Shown: in pieces, positions 19,606 through 31,505 of the stretch | Position numbering within the stretch: the first letter of the stretch is position 1 | How the letters are laid out: each line of letters starts with the position of its first letter | Assembly: GCA_001466705.2 (NCBI GenBank) | Contig: LATX02000174.1 | Location: forward strand, 310,001 to 374,000 | Reading direction: 5' to 3' | Origin: Moniliophthora roreri | Taxonomy: Eukaryota > Basidiomycota > Agaricomycetes > Agaricales > Marasmiaceae | Length of the DNA stretch: 64,000 nucleotides | Position numbers and translations under genes: made by a program | Notes under the pieces: model-generated | The model's input: the letters and a program-made list of their open reading frames with translations, nothing else | Databases searched by the model: none | Told to the model about the DNA's origin: nothing

Positions 19606-21853
19606 TTAAGCTACACTCTTTAAGAGCCTTCTTTCCGAAAACTCAACCCACAGATCCTCTGTCCGCATGGTCCAGAGATCCTGAATCCCACGCTCAAAGC
19701 TTCCCTTTACCTTCTCATGATCCCTCAAGCGCATATCGAACCTTTTAAGCAGCATACAGATCGCGGCGCGCATCTCCATCATGGCCAATCCTTTCCCGAC
19801 ACAATTTGCTGGACCAGCTGAGAATGCTACAAAGCACTTCATGTCGTGCTTGTACCCGGCGCCAGAAAAGAGCTTGGGTTCAAGTTGAATACGTTGGGCT
19901 TCGTCAAGCCAGCGCTCAGAGATCCATTCGTCTGGTATAGGACTAAAGTGTCTCGGATCACGTTGCAGGGAGTAAAAGGGTATGGTGACATTGGTTCCAG
20001 GTGGCACGTAGCTGAGCGAGTAGAAATCTTAATGGGGAATGAAAATTGGCGGGAAGGGGATCGGACGTACCTCTCGCCAACCATTCTACCCTGACTGTCA
20101 GATTGGATCCTTCGTTGGCTCCCATCTAGTACGGCTGGCCACATCCGCAGCGTCTCATTTCTGCGATAAGACACAGTGTCAGCAAAGACATCCAAGGGAA
20201 GGGATGTAGCACGTGCATGATTCCGTTCAGATATGGCATCTTTGTTTGCACGCTCACATCGTTCCATTGATCACCTACAGAATCAACTTCCTCCTTGATT
20301 CTCTGGAGCGCATTCGGCCTCGTGAGGAGATAGAAAACGATGAGGGTAACAGTGTTTGATGTGGTATCAGAGCCACCTAGAACTGCCGCAGATGCTACAT
20401 TATAAATCATTGAGCGTGTGCGATGCCTTCAGGTAAATAGGAAACCTGACCATCGGCAATCACCTCTGGACCCGAATGGACCTTCTTATCATTCGCTTCG
20501 TCCAGCTGAGGAACGTATTCATCGGCAACAGTCACAATACAAGGAGACCGCATCAACTCACCAGATAATAGTACAAATCCTTCTTCTCACCTCCCATTTC
20601 CTTTCTCTTCATAGCCCTCGCGAAGGAGTTTTGCCTAAACTTGAGTTGTGCAGAGTAGAAACCCTTTGGAATGCGATAGAGTAGACGGCCCAGCCAAGGG
20701 ACATGAGACATGAAGAGAGCATTCCTGATGAGACCTCCTGAGTAAGTATGAAACGACACTTTCATGTAATGAGAAAGAAACTCACGGTAACCCGCTACGG
20801 ATATCAGCTATCAATCCTTCTACGTCACCCTGACGAAGCATCTCCGAGCCACCGCTAAAGCTGTACAAAAAAAGGTTAGTCACTCTGTTCAAGATAAAGA
20901 GACGGGAGACCCACACGAAGTCAGTCATCAAGTCATACCTACAACAAAAAAAAAAGTTGTCAGTCGGTGTCTACTATCAAAATCACGAGACCCACGTATA
21001 CCACCCGATCCACTGCCCAAACTCCACAGGCTTCCCGCTTTCACTCTCTGCAGCCAATTTGTCTCCCAAAAGAGCCGTCCTTTTTGATACTAAAACTTCA
21101 TACTCTTTCAACGCAGCCGAGCTAAAAGCCTTATTCCACGGCCCACGTCTTTGACGATGCTGCTCGAGGTCTTGCAGAGCGGTAACAGGTCGAACTTTTT
21201 GATTTTCCGGAAATCGGCCGTCCCAAACTGGGAATGAACGTGATTAGCAACGGGTAAAAGACGCGAGATGCGGAACTAGGACGACTCACATTGTCCCTTT
21301 GGTAGTCCGTGCTGGCCCATAATCGGACCTAGCGCGTCAGGAGAAAGGAACGAGAGCTCATTGGGACCTGACAAGCGCCGTGCCCGTTAGCCTTCATACC
21401 TAAAGGTGAAGAGCAAGAGCTCATACCGATCCTGACGACATCGCCATACTGCTCATGCAACCCTCTTGTACCACTCAAACTGTTTCCCAGCCCGCCCTTC
21501 GTGTGCTCCCCGGAATTTTGTGAGTTTGCACAGTAATGGACCAGGATACGCGGCTAACGGATGCCACGGAGACACTCGGTACACGACGATACACGAGAGG
21601 ATCGTAAAGAGGTATCCGATGAACACGAGAAGGACGTTCCATATGGGCACTGTTGAGATCGATAGATACGTCGAGAGAAGAGAGGGTATGGCGACGAGTA
21701 AGAGAACGAGATTCGTGTTCTTGAGTGTTTCGGTGCGCTTGAAGACCAGATAGGCGGCCTATAGACAAAGTGAGCATGAAATCAGTCTGAAAGGATATGT
21801 CTACGTACCACGCCAGCCGCGCCCACGATGATCAAGCTATCTCTGAGAATCAT
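19606..21853 (-). pseudogene. cytochrome P450 with a +1 frameshift (otherwise complete)
   Basis: A membrane-anchored fungal P450. The start is ATG 21853 (MILRDSLIIVGAAGV). Several hydrophobic helices follow (VLLLVAIPSLLSTYLSI; WNVLLVFIGYLFTILSCIVV), then the proline hinge HPLAAYPGPLLCKLTKF. Downstream are WDGRFPENQKVRPV, RRGPWNKAFSSAALKEYE, I-helix LGGSDTTSNTV, ExxR in NETLRMWPAV, a PERF-like EWISERWL and the heme loop FSAGPANCVGKG (Cys ligand), ending RLLKSVA at 19606. After GKQFEWYKR one extra G (run at 21461-21463) turns the expected LHEQYGDVVRIG into VA-stop; removing it restores the whole downstream frame. The intron before NETLR (20161-20216) phases only with a GC donor (GCACGT). The defect is a recent mutation or a sequencing error. 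Confidence 0.8.
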
Positions 21854-24055
21854 GGGTGATAGAGAAGGATGATGGATGATGGTGGGTGTCAACAAGCGGT
21901 TTAAATACCGTCATCCATCGATTTTGACCGGAGCATGACCGAGCCGAGAGCTATTCCCAACTCAGCTCTGCGCTTATGGCCTTAGCAAAAGATATAAATA
22001 TGCTACGACACACCCGGTCCACACAATTGTCCGTGGGGAGTTTTCTGCCCCAACTCCGAAACGGAGGATTGATTACTGGTACGGGATGTGAGAATAACCG
22101 AGTCTTCGTCGTTTGTTATCGTGTTGACACTGCATCAGATAAAGAACTAGTTGGTTATGGGGGTTCAATGGAATCAGTTCAATACTCACTCTAGAATGGG
22201 CGCCAAATACCAACCATAACACTAGAGGAAACCAGAAATCGTCGATATTAGGGTTTGGCGTCGCATCGCTGCTGGATGTTGAAGTCAGAAGGCACAAAAA
22301 ACTGCCGGCGCTTGCCAAACGGCGTGGTAACATGAAAAAAATTTAACCATTTTTGGAAACCTACCACGTTTCAATGTTCCGTCGACGTAAGTAACCTTCC
22401 TCCTGCCCTTCACCTCCACGCTCATTGGTCAATTACTCAGTCTGGTGAATTTATCTTCCTTCATACCTCAAGGAGAATCTATAGGAACCAGATGTTAGCT
22501 GGAGTTTCTTGGGTGTGCAGAAGCGACCTGAAACTTGGCTGTTTCCACGGGGATCTGTCAGATAAAGATTCACGCAGCATACGCCCGTTAGGTCACACGG
22601 AAGAGAGGACTGGAGGAACAAGCTATATGATTGGCGATCGACGACGATGAAACTCAACGTCACTGGTCCCTACAGATGCACCGAAATTCTCTCATCCAGT
22701 GAGTCAATTCCGCTGCGACAAAGTACATCGCAAGGGTGCATACTCTACGGTGTTATTACTCGCGTCCTCCGACCGGCGTAACGTAAGCATGCCGATCAAT
22801 ATGCTTAAAAGGTCTTGTCTAGACCTACTCTCATTTCAGTAAGTAAGCTGTCATCGCAATTCATTAGACGCTTGGTGGGCTATTTGACTTGTTCCCAGCG
22901 CGTTCACCCTGTTTCTTGGATGTGCGCACGATCCCTCGAAAGACCGGTCTTCCTTCATATATCATAGCTGGCGAGTAGTGCCATTCACTGTATGCAGTCG
23001 GTATGGAGTTCGTATCGGCGCTTTGTGGACTGCCGTATATGCTCGTTGCACCTATCATGTATGTTTATGTATGCTCCATGCTATACGGAACACTAGACTG
23101 ATCCGTATAGGTATAGTCCACCAGGTTTACGCTCTTTCGGAAGGACAACTCGCCATCATGATGATCAAGATCCAGATCTATTGCAACTTGCTGTAGCGGC
23201 CCTTCTCAAATGCAGTGAAAGGTTTGCACGCTGTATTATGAATTTTCCAGCTTGTTGAAGGGCAATTGGAAAATACGACTTCTAAAGTTTTATTGTGACA
23301 CGTCGAGCTTGTCAGTCGTCCGATTGAGACCTGATCGAATGTATTGGGAGTTTGCGTTATGCTATTATAGACCTCCGTTAGCGTTCTGTCAATTTAACTT
23401 TATTTCAGACAGTTATCCATTCGACTCATCGCACTCACCACCGACTACGAGTCATGTGCGGCATTCCACATTCATTAATAGGACACAAGACTGAGTAGTC
23501 ATTTATACTGTATGACATAGGTAATTCAACTCCCTGAAAAATGACTGCTGAATAGGTTTGAACAAATCGCAAAGACTTAAATCCCTTGACGATGATCTTT
23601 CAAAGCCATATACTACTATTACCGGATTGTGAAACAAAAAACCATGAAGGTCCTTGCGCCGCTTGGACGCCGCAGTATACAACAAGCTACATCCCTCAGT
23701 CTGGACTCCGAGATGCAAGCCTGCAAGCGTCCTCTGTAACAAAATCACGAAAACTTTACAATGATATGCTCATTAATTACCGGAGCGAACGGGTCAATTC
23801 GATCTAGAGTCTGAGATAAAGCCATGCTAGGAGAAGCGTCAGAGCTGGAGGCGATATAGGGAATCGCAGACAAACATACTTCACGAATATGAGGGTACAA
23901 GTCACTCAAAACAAGCCAGAAGCAGGGTGCTCCCCTGGCTATCGCAGGCCACAGGTATGGAGGTCTTCTGGGTGCTCGAAAACTCGGTCCATTTCTGCCA
24001 GAATATCGGTTACTGTGTGGCCTAGTTATAGCGAAGGAGTTCAGCTGGTTTCAAG
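21854..24055. other. gene-poor stretch
   Basis: About 2.2 kb with only short unrelated ORFs on both strands and no phasing exon chain that I could find. It probably includes the promoter of the P450 at its left edge. Confidence 0.4.
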
Positions 24056-24529
24056 TTAATCAGAAGAAGAAAATACATGCCGAGAGGAATACGATTGCTC
24101 TCTGTCCCGACGTCTAGTAAAATTCTGCCCGGAGGGTGTAGGGTAGACATAGGGTACGGGGAAAGGTGAACCAGCCCGACCACGAGCACTACTCTCACAA
24201 TCGCGAATGCTACCACCATCAAAACGACGGGCGTTACTACCACCGCAATAACCACGAGTGTAGCCTCTATGATGATAGCCGCGAGCGCGGCCATCACCGC
24301 CACGACCACGAACGACACGCATAGGGCTACGAAATCTGCCGCCACGACGACGAAGGCTATCGTCACGATTTCCGCTGGCTCTTCTAATATGCCCTCTAGG
24401 CTGATGATCTGGGGAATGACGAGTGGGACGGGGAAGGTTGACGTTGATGTTATATTGGTTTTGAGCCGCACTATTCAATGTGCTGTCACAAAGTCCAAAG
24501 CTTCTGGAGTTATTGAAAGGCATGTTCAA
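24056..24529 (-). CDS. small Arg/Gly-rich protein with N-terminal NQYN motif
   Basis: Single-exon frame of 157 aa. The N-terminus reads MNMPFNNSRSFGLCDSTLNS then AAQNQYNINVN, a motif (F/I...STxN...NQYN) that also opens the 31.5-kb gene. The rest is rich in Arg and Gly (RRRGGRFRSPMRVVRGRGGD, GYHHRGYTRGYCGG), then SSARGRAGSPFPVPYVYPTP and ends SSRHVFSSSD. RG-rich stretches often bind RNA or promote self-assembly, but nothing here proves that. The alternative frame on the same strand is hydrophobic and I judge it a shadow. The N-terminal motif resembles segments seen before diverse domains in agaricomycete proteins. Function unknown. Confidence 0.5.
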   Translation of the reverse strand: MNMPFNNSRSFGLCDSTLNSAAQNQYNINVNLPRPTRHSPDHQPRGHIRRASGNRDDSLRRRGGRFRSPMRVVRGRGGDGRARGYHHRGYTRGYCGGSNARRFDGGSIRDCESSARGRAGSPFPVPYVYPTPSGQNFTRRRDREQSYSSRHVFSSSD

Positions 24530-24632
24530 CGAGAGTAAGAGTAAGAAATGGAGTGATGGAAAGCGGAAAAGAAGGAAAGGATTCCAAGGACCGGATGGGC
24601 GTTGTGTGTGCGTTGACTTGCGAGATTTTGGT

Positions 24633-24654
24633 TTTTTTTTTTTTTTTTTTTTTT
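24633..24654. repeat. poly-T tract (~22 bp)
   Basis: An uninterrupted run of about 22 T upstream of the RG-rich gene. It is a possible nucleosome-excluding promoter element or a retroposon tail remnant; its length may be unreliable in assembly. Confidence 0.7.
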
Positions 24655-25920
24655 CGTGGGTTTAGACTGCAGAGAGAAAAGCCTAAGCCTACAGACTGAA
24701 ATACAGAGTTTCTGAAGTTTATAAAGCTTCTATGATAGCAAAATGGAAAAAGCGTGTTTAATTCTGGCACGCGAGAAAAAAGCCCTCTCACTCCGGTCCA
24801 AACGAAAATCCAACCATCCTCTATAGCCTTCGTCCCCAGGATAGCGAATGGAGAAGCCTTACTTAATGTCTTACCCAACAGAATAAGATCGGAGATCTTT
24901 ACAAATCGCGTCCGACAGAGATAGTGAGCTGCGACTCGCGGGGTAAATTAACAATTTTCCGGAGATGAACTTGTAAGGGTAGGGTCCTAATTTGATCATT
25001 GGGTTTAAAGGTGTAGACCTCTTGCAAAGGTCGAAGAGATACCGAACCAGGCGGTTCCGTAAGGTCATGTGATACCTGTCCATGATCAAGTGACCTTGAC
25101 GCGTCTATCGAGTTTATTAATTTCATTCTACATAGATGACCGATATAGAGGTAGTTTCCTGACTTCTCTTGATCGGGTGGATTAGGATGGCTTACTGCTC
25201 CAGTGAAATTAACAATTTTCGTGTGGTACGTAAAGATTCAGAATCTGTGCGCTGCGCATCTGCATCGTCTAGACTACCAACCTATCCTTCAGTTGACAAC
25301 TTAATGAGTCCTGTAGAGGGCAATGAGTACCTAGATGAAGTTATGCGTCACTCGGGATAGAATCATTATACATTCCAACCTTGCATCAAGAGGGAGGACC
25401 AAATACCGTTGTGGTAGCAAAAAAGGTGTAGCGGGTCTAGACCGCCAACCGAATTTAGGGTAAACGCTCCCACACGATTATAGGCGTTCCTGGCAACGGG
25501 CCGCCGAAGATTTTTAGCGCCCATTGAAGATGTCGACTCACTACTTCAAAGCAGCAACTCAGCACATACAAGAGAGAAAATTCATGCAGATATCATTGTT
25601 TACCGAAAAATGCTGAATTCGAATCATTCTAGTACATGACTACCGTGACCTATCGAATGTCTCCTGAATCACGCAAAATAAATCCAGAACTTTCCTACAG
25701 TGAAGACTATGACAATGGCAGGCCAATTCGTGACATGACAAACTAGACGGGATTCCCGTTCATTTCCGGAATGACAGTAAACACTCCCGCTACAACCGAA
25801 TCTATGTACCGTGAATATCCAAAAGCTGAAGACTGAGCAGATCCATGTGGAATATCGTTGAAAAGTGATGGTCCCATATGCGAAGATCCCCGGATCCCGC
25901 TAAGGAAGGTCGGACTTGAC
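24655..25920. other. gene-poor, fragmentary
   Basis: No supported gene. The segment 25780-25830 (CACTCCCGCTACAACCGA) resembles 35798-35850 and is probably a piece of the dispersed material described for 34.7-37.1 kb. Confidence 0.4.
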
Positions 25921-26121
25921 ATCATTCTTCAGAAACAGAGATCAGACCACTTGAAATGCGATACGTAGAAATTTCCACCTACTTCTCGATCACGGCTGTC
26001 TGCCGCCAAAGTCTCGATGTCCTCCAGTGGTATCGATTTCGCGTCATCAATATGAACTACTGCTGTTCGGTGAACGTCTAGAATGGGAAAGAACGCTAAG
26101 AATGATACATAGTGATTTTTT
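25921..26121 (-). repeat. module 3 copy (partner 35187-35389)
   Basis: About 200 bp match 35187-35389 in inverted orientation with few differences. The match ends at the stop codon of the DUF6534 gene on one side and at ATCATTCTTC on the other. Confidence 0.75.
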
Positions 26122-27644
26122 AGACATGAAACATACGAATCCCTTCACCCCTGGTGTCAGTGCGAGTTTCGCCACGGCGGAACGTTTCGGGCATCGTAAT
26201 ATTAAAATCTGTATCTTCATCTTCTTGAGTGCTGCGCCGGACGTATGCTCTAGAGTTCAAGGTATGAAGCTATGAAAGACGGATATGTATTAGTTATTGA
26301 TCCAAGGATGAAGTCCGAACCATTGTTAAGGAGTAAACACGTCCTAACGAGAAAGCAACCCCGACGGAAACTAAAGCAAGTAAGTCGACGTCAGGATCGT
26401 CCCGCAGGGCACCAATACGTACTGTTTCCCCCAGTGTCATTCAAGTAAATGATCAAAGCAATGGTCGCCACCACAGACCCCGGAGTTCCCGTCTGTATAG
26501 CGAGCGTACTTAGACGCTTGACCATACTGTAGGTTCAAGACGGTGTCAACAATGCAATGATAGAATGAAATGAGGCACTTGCACACTCACTTCCTAGTCT
26601 TTCGGAATTTGGTCTTCATTTGCCGAAGGTTATATATCAAAACGGCCGTGATCGAGATGTCAGTAATAGCAGAGAGCCCTAACCAGATCCTGAGTCACAT
26701 CTTTCAGCAGATGATAGTCTCAGCCTTCAGATGCACTTACGTTACTGGAATCCGAACGGTATCACGCTCGTCATACCCTGGGCGTTGCGTAATCATTACG
26801 CCCGTAGTTATCGCTCCCGCGATCTGGGGATGGTCGTGAGTCAACTAGGGAAGCAGCTTTAAATATACGTACCGCGGAAATACTTGCCATCACAAGCAGT
26901 ATTGAGATGTACCAGTTCTTCGAGCTAAAATCTTTGTCAAGCAAAGTTAATTTCGATGAAAGATACAAACATACAGCATCCAGAAGCGGTAGATCAAGAA
27001 GTTTTGCACGATCCAAGTCGATACCCCTGTTGTTATAAGGTATACTGGAATTGCCTTTATCGTCCGGATGAACGGAAGTGGTAGGAAAAAGGAGGGAAGG
27101 ACCGTACCCAATTTTGACGGGTTAGATATTGTTCATCACCTTGAAATTTCCGGCTTAGCACGCTCTCGGTCGGGGAAGAATAGGATGATAAAGTTACCCC
27201 AGTGAATGATAGTATACTACACAAAGGCAGTCAGTGACGAGGCTGGCCGCAAAGTGCTGAGAGAAGCAGCTCACCAAGTAAACACAGGCGTAATCGTTAA
27301 CTGTCGATGCACAGTCCACCGCAAGGGTTATGCCAACTATTATTTTCAGCCATACGGAATCGTTAGGGTATCTTGAAAAGTATTGATAGCACTAGTGCTA
27401 TTACTCAGTGCGACATATTTCAGACAGTGATGGGTAACCTAACCATGATGATTTCTATCATGAACCAATACTGTACTGAGAAATCAGAAAGTGACGACAC
27501 GAAAGAAACTTGACTTGAATGACGTACCGAATTGGCCCATGTTCCTCCGAGAATCCCTCTATGAGTTGGATTTCAACATTAGCAATACATGAAGGGAAAG
27601 AGGGCCTACCCCAAAGACTTATTGAGGTCATCAACTGATATCAT
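26120..27644 (-). CDS. DUF6534-type seven-helix membrane protein
   Basis: Ten or more short exons give the usual agaricomycete DUF6534 layout. The start is MISVDDLNKSLG at 27644, joined to GILGGTWANS and YWFMIEIIM. Next come QYFSRYPNDSVWLKIIVGIT and LAVDCASTVNDYACVYL, then YTIIHWGNFIILFF, then VYLITTGVSTWIVQNFLIYR, then SKNWYISILLVMASISA. The conserved C-terminal helix regions IWLGLSAITDISITAVLIYN, MVKRLSTLAIQTGTPGSVVA and FSLGRVYSLTML follow. The hydrophilic tail (RAYVRRSTQEDEDTDFN ... GEGIRMFHV) stops at TAA 26120-26122. The family is a large, uncharacterised fungal plasma-membrane group with a GPCR-like number of helices. The conserved D-ITA motif is intact. Exact exon edges in the first half are less certain. 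Confidence 0.75.
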
Positions 27645-28002
27645 ACTAAAATTGGGGAAAGAAAGGAATGATGTAGGAAAGGGTATTCCTTGCAAGATGG
27701 GAGTGATTGAACCTGTATTTGTATGTAGGCAGTGAGGGTGAGATACGGACATGTGATATCGAGTGGATCTGAGACATCTAAGAGTCTTGATCATTAGAGA
27801 GTTTGAATGAAGGAAGGGGATTGAGATGCAGGGGTTAGGGGTGCAAGCAGCTCAGGAGCCTGGGAATGAGGCTGAGGTGGCTGCAGTAGTCAGAAATATA
27901 GTCTTTTTCATTCATATTCCTGTTCAGAGCGATTGCCGAGTGGTTTTCTAGCCCACATGGATGGTTCACTAGGGTTGTAATGTGGCTGTAACGTCGTCTT
28001 TG
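27645..28002. other. upstream region of DUF6534 gene
   Basis: No ORF support. It is the likely promoter of the minus-strand gene. Confidence 0.35.
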
Positions 28003-28075
28003 CATTGTACTGTACCTTTACGAACACTCCGAACGAGGGGGTGACGTCCGAACTGCTCGCAAAGGTACAGTAATG
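28003..28075. repeat. inverted repeat / hairpin (73 bp)
   Basis: CATTGTACTGTACCTTT near 28003 pairs with AAAGGTACAGTAATG ending at 28075. Inner arms CGAAC.../...GTCCGAAC are partly complementary. The palindrome has no coding content. Confidence 0.65.
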
Positions 28076-28139
28076 GCATTGCAGCTGATCACAACTATTA
28101 TGAGATCGTTTGGTGTTGGCTCCCGGACCTGCATCTCAG

Positions 28140-28332
28140 ATCACCAAAAACTACAAAGCGTTATAACGGCGCTATAACTGGGATGTAACCCAGTTATACC
28201 CGATTACGAGACGTTACAAGGGCATTATATCGGATTATGAGGCGTTATAACCAAATTATGAGACGTTATAATCCCTGGTAGCCTCGTTACGTCACCTGTA
28301 ACCCGTTGTAGCGGACTGTCAGTTTTGGTGAT
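28140..28332. mobile_element. MITE-like element with short terminal inverted repeats
   Basis: The left end ATCACCAAAAACT (28140-28152) is the inverse of AGTTTTGGTGAT (28321-28332), with one extra A. The interior is built from degenerate ~10-bp units such as GCGTTATAAC, GACGTTATAA and GATTATGAGGC in both orientations. It has no ORF. This is consistent with a non-autonomous element. A target-site duplication is not obvious. Confidence 0.5.
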
Positions 28333-28813
28333 GGGCCTGGTCACCGTGATAGTGTCTATCCCGCCCTCGTCCACTTCTGTAGTAATTCGATCGGAACTGG
28401 ACAACCCGCACACCCACACGGCTCTTTACGCATCAGGACATGAAGATCAATCATCCAGATCGCACAAGCGAGCTCGGGAGCCGGAAGAGGTGCTTGCAAA
28501 AGCAAAGGAGAAAGATTTTCCACAAGATAAGTTTGCTCCGTGATTTTACTGCCCCAGACCACTTTGAGCACCACACCACGGAAATCGTATAAAAAAACAA
28601 GTTCATGAGCTAGTAGATCTTGAAATTCATTCCCTCGTGTGTTCCTGGACTGATACTGTTCATCGTTCTTTGCAACGAGGCGTCGATGTATAAATAATAT
28701 ATTCGAAGCGAGAAGCTTAAATGATCCCTTTGCCCAGAATCAACACATCATGCAATTGAATGAGTATTTGGTTTCAACACTTTCTCATATGAGAGTCCTC
28801 AAAGGTTAACAAT

Positions 28814-29043
28814 CGAGTGCGAATTAGGCTTATAACGAATAACCCAAAGCCGATGCGAGGCACTCTACCATTGAGCGAGTATGATAACGACTACGAGACG
28901 CATTTCGGAGCATAGTGAATTTCTATATTCTGTCCGAGTCGAGGTTAGTTGAAACACCACCAAACCATAGTCAAAGTCTCCATACCAACATGGTACGAGA
29001 CATTAGAAGATAAGGATGTATACGTGCATTACGAAGAAAAGAT
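28814..29043 (-). repeat. module 2 copy (partner 34945-35186)
   Basis: About 230 bp match 34945-35186 in inverted orientation, including CCATTGAGCGAGTATGA and the ACCAACATGGTACGAGACA string. The ends are sharp. Confidence 0.75.
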
Positions 29044-29130
29044 AGGAGGACCTAGGATTCCTGCGCTGATGTTACTGCGTCCAAACACAAAGAAAAAGAT
29101 CCCAACCGCATCTACGATTAATCTACGATT

Positions 29131-29223
29131 AGCCCACCGCGAGGGTCGAACTCGCAGCCTTCAGATTCCCGCCTCGTAATCAGCTTAAGAGTCTGACGCT
29201 CTATCCGATTGAGCTAGGCGGGC
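29131..29223 (-). tRNA. tRNA-Lys(CTT) with 19-nt intron
   Basis: The body is the same as the tRNA at 19436 (acceptor GCCCGCC/GGTGGGC, discriminator T, T-loop TTCGACC). The anticodon loop CTCTTA gives CTT. A 19-nt insert differs from that of the TTT gene. The D-arm is intact. Confidence 0.92.
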
Positions 29224-30499
29224 ATACGTCCTTGGTGACTGCTATGATTTATAGCCCACATAGGAAGTAAACGGCTTGGGAAAGTATGACATTGCCGATG
29301 GTGAGGATTTGGCGAGGATACCAGATCTGCGGAGCGTTACTGCGACGAAGACGAGGCCCAGCAGAAAAAGGGACAGGCAATGGGAAGATGTACACCAAAG
29401 AATCTAAAGGATCTTCACGTCATCGAGAAGGACAGCTTAGCATTCGATAGCCGAGGCGAGTGAGACTCTGAGAGACATAGCGGCATGGCAGGTGTCGTGG
29501 TTTGATTGAGGTACGGGGTTCATTCTGACCATTAGCATCGAGAGTATTAGAGGAGTACAGGGAAATTGAAAACGCACCCATAGATTGCCACTGTGCCTTC
29601 CCAATCTGTGGTTCCAAGAACGTCATTATTCGTTTCAGCTAACCCAGTAAGACGCAGAACACACCTAGTGGGTCTAGCAAATAAGTTCCGGCGCAGCTAC
29701 ATCCGGAGGCGAATCTATAACAGATGGGTGCTACTGAGCCATTCACTTGAAACGTGCGGCTTCTTAGGTTTGCAGTGCACAATAACCGCCTATGCAAACG
29801 GAACCATGTTTCAGTATTGACAGAGATGAACTAGTTGGAGCATGTAGGGCAAGGCTATTCCTGAACATGGGCAAGGTGTAGCTTTGACGATCTTCAAACC
29901 CAATTTCTGTGCATGCGAGACTTATCCAGGAATCACCAGGCATTGCAATCTGAGCCAGAGGATATATCGTGAGTGTACGTTGGCAGGAGAATGAGGATTA
30001 TGGTGTTTAGGGAGTATATCTGGCAGTCTCGGCTATGGACCTCTGAAGGTATAGGTCCCCGATTTCTGCATCTCGGTGATTTCGATGTGGATGCTTGCAC
30101 TGTGCGAGTCCGAAAAAGAGGGCTAGCATTTCCAAGCCAATCGGAGAATGTGCGACAGACGTCCCTTTGACTGGTGACCTATTCCCGTGGCATTGAACGC
30201 TATATTGGTCGGTAATTTCCCTATTCTTGTATTCATGCACTGCAACATGTCGTTATTCTCAATGAGCTGAATGGTTTAGACGACCAACGTACCAGCTAGC
30301 TAGCGTCATCCAACACGGCAAGGTTGAATCCACCCCAACTCCATCAGTCTATCCTAATAGTTCCACTGCGTGTCTATTTCACAATCGTTCGGAAGCGGAA
30401 CTGGTCTGTTTTCGGGATGTCGAATGCCGGTGGTCTTCGTGGGTGCATTGAGGAAGGAAGGAAAGGCGCTTCTGGAACGGATAAAAATTTTGGTATATG
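29224..30499. other. gene-poor stretch
   Basis: Short ORFs only, none with recognisable features or in-phase exon partners. Confidence 0.4.
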
Positions 30500-30573
30500 T
30501 CCGCGTAAGCCTTTTAGGTCATGGGCTTACAACGGGCGTCTAAAGGTTGTGAGTTCAATCCTCACGGTGGGCT
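30500..30573 (+). pseudogene. tRNA-like sequence (possible tRNA-Lys relic)
   Basis: The 3' half reads GTGAGTTCAATCCTCAC, a perfect T-arm, followed by GGTGGGCT as in the tRNA-Lys acceptor. Upstream GTAAGCC/GGCTTAC forms a 7-bp stem around TTTTAGG, but no proper D-arm can be drawn. It is most likely a degenerate tRNA-Lys derivative. Confidence 0.35.
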
Positions 30574-31505
30574 GTTTGTTTTTTCCACTGAGTACCTCCT
30601 TCTTTTCGCTCGTATGGGTTCTACCACCTGCCTTGAATATTCCAAGTGTACTACTGAGGCCAGCTGGATGTGGTACAATTATGGCGGTGACACGAAGATC
30701 GAATTGAGATGGCTAATGCGTGTAAATATCATTTCCACAGAAAAATACATTGGACAACTCCAACGTAACCTACGCTGTTCTAGAGTGCTCTGATGTGAGC
30801 CATCAACCATAAATTAATTATTATAAAAAAAAATGTATACTAATTCAATTGAGCGATAAATCGGGATTTCAGTCAAGATCCGGCAAAGCGCAAGAGGTGG
30901 CAGCGTTGTTTTTGTTTTTGGAATGAATGATGGACAGGGGGCAACGCATATACGACAGAGTACCGCTGGCAACTTTGCAATTCGAATTTTCGATGTAGAA
31001 TACTGTCAACAGAAAAGGATGCCGCCGGTAAGTTTAATTGCAAGGACGACAGGTGCCACAAACAATGCCGCCGGTAACAGCAGGTCGAAGGTCAACGACG
31101 CCATTCCCAATGTACTATTGTCTGCGATTGGAGCGCAGAACGTTGCAATCCAAACCAGCTTTATGGATCTGCAAAGGCTTAAAAGGTTCGGTCCCTTAAT
31201 CTGTATTGCTCCAATACCATACTTGACACCGACTCAATAGCTTTGAACTCTGTTTCCTTCCCCAGAACGATATCAGCGATCTTACGTAGTCCCAATTTCC
31301 ATTCAGATGTTGAAACCCAAATATGATATAAACGTTCCATGAGTATTCACCCTCAATCGGTACCTTCTTTCCTTCTTTTTCCCTGTATCAGTAGCACACA
31401 GAATTCTTGACCTACAGCCGACAGTTCCTTTCCCCTCTCCATCAAGATTCATATAGCTTTCTCTCCTCCTCCCTCCCGTCTTCAGACCCCGCATCCACAC
31501 AGAAA
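30574..31505. other. upstream region of the 31.5-kb gene
   Basis: No supported gene. The sequence just before 31506 is pyrimidine-rich (CTTTCTCTCCTCCTCCCTCC), typical of a fungal core promoter without TATA. Confidence 0.35.

Noticed and set aside
24022..24471. Strongly hydrophobic 149-aa minus frame
   Set aside because: Overlaps the RG-rich frame in another phase; the N-terminal NQYN motif shared with the 31.5-kb gene lies in the RG-rich frame.
25929..26110. Extra C-terminal exon of the DUF6534 gene (VHIDDAKSIPLEDIE frame)
   Set aside because: No acceptor keeps the phase after MFH; the stretch is explained as duplicated module 3.
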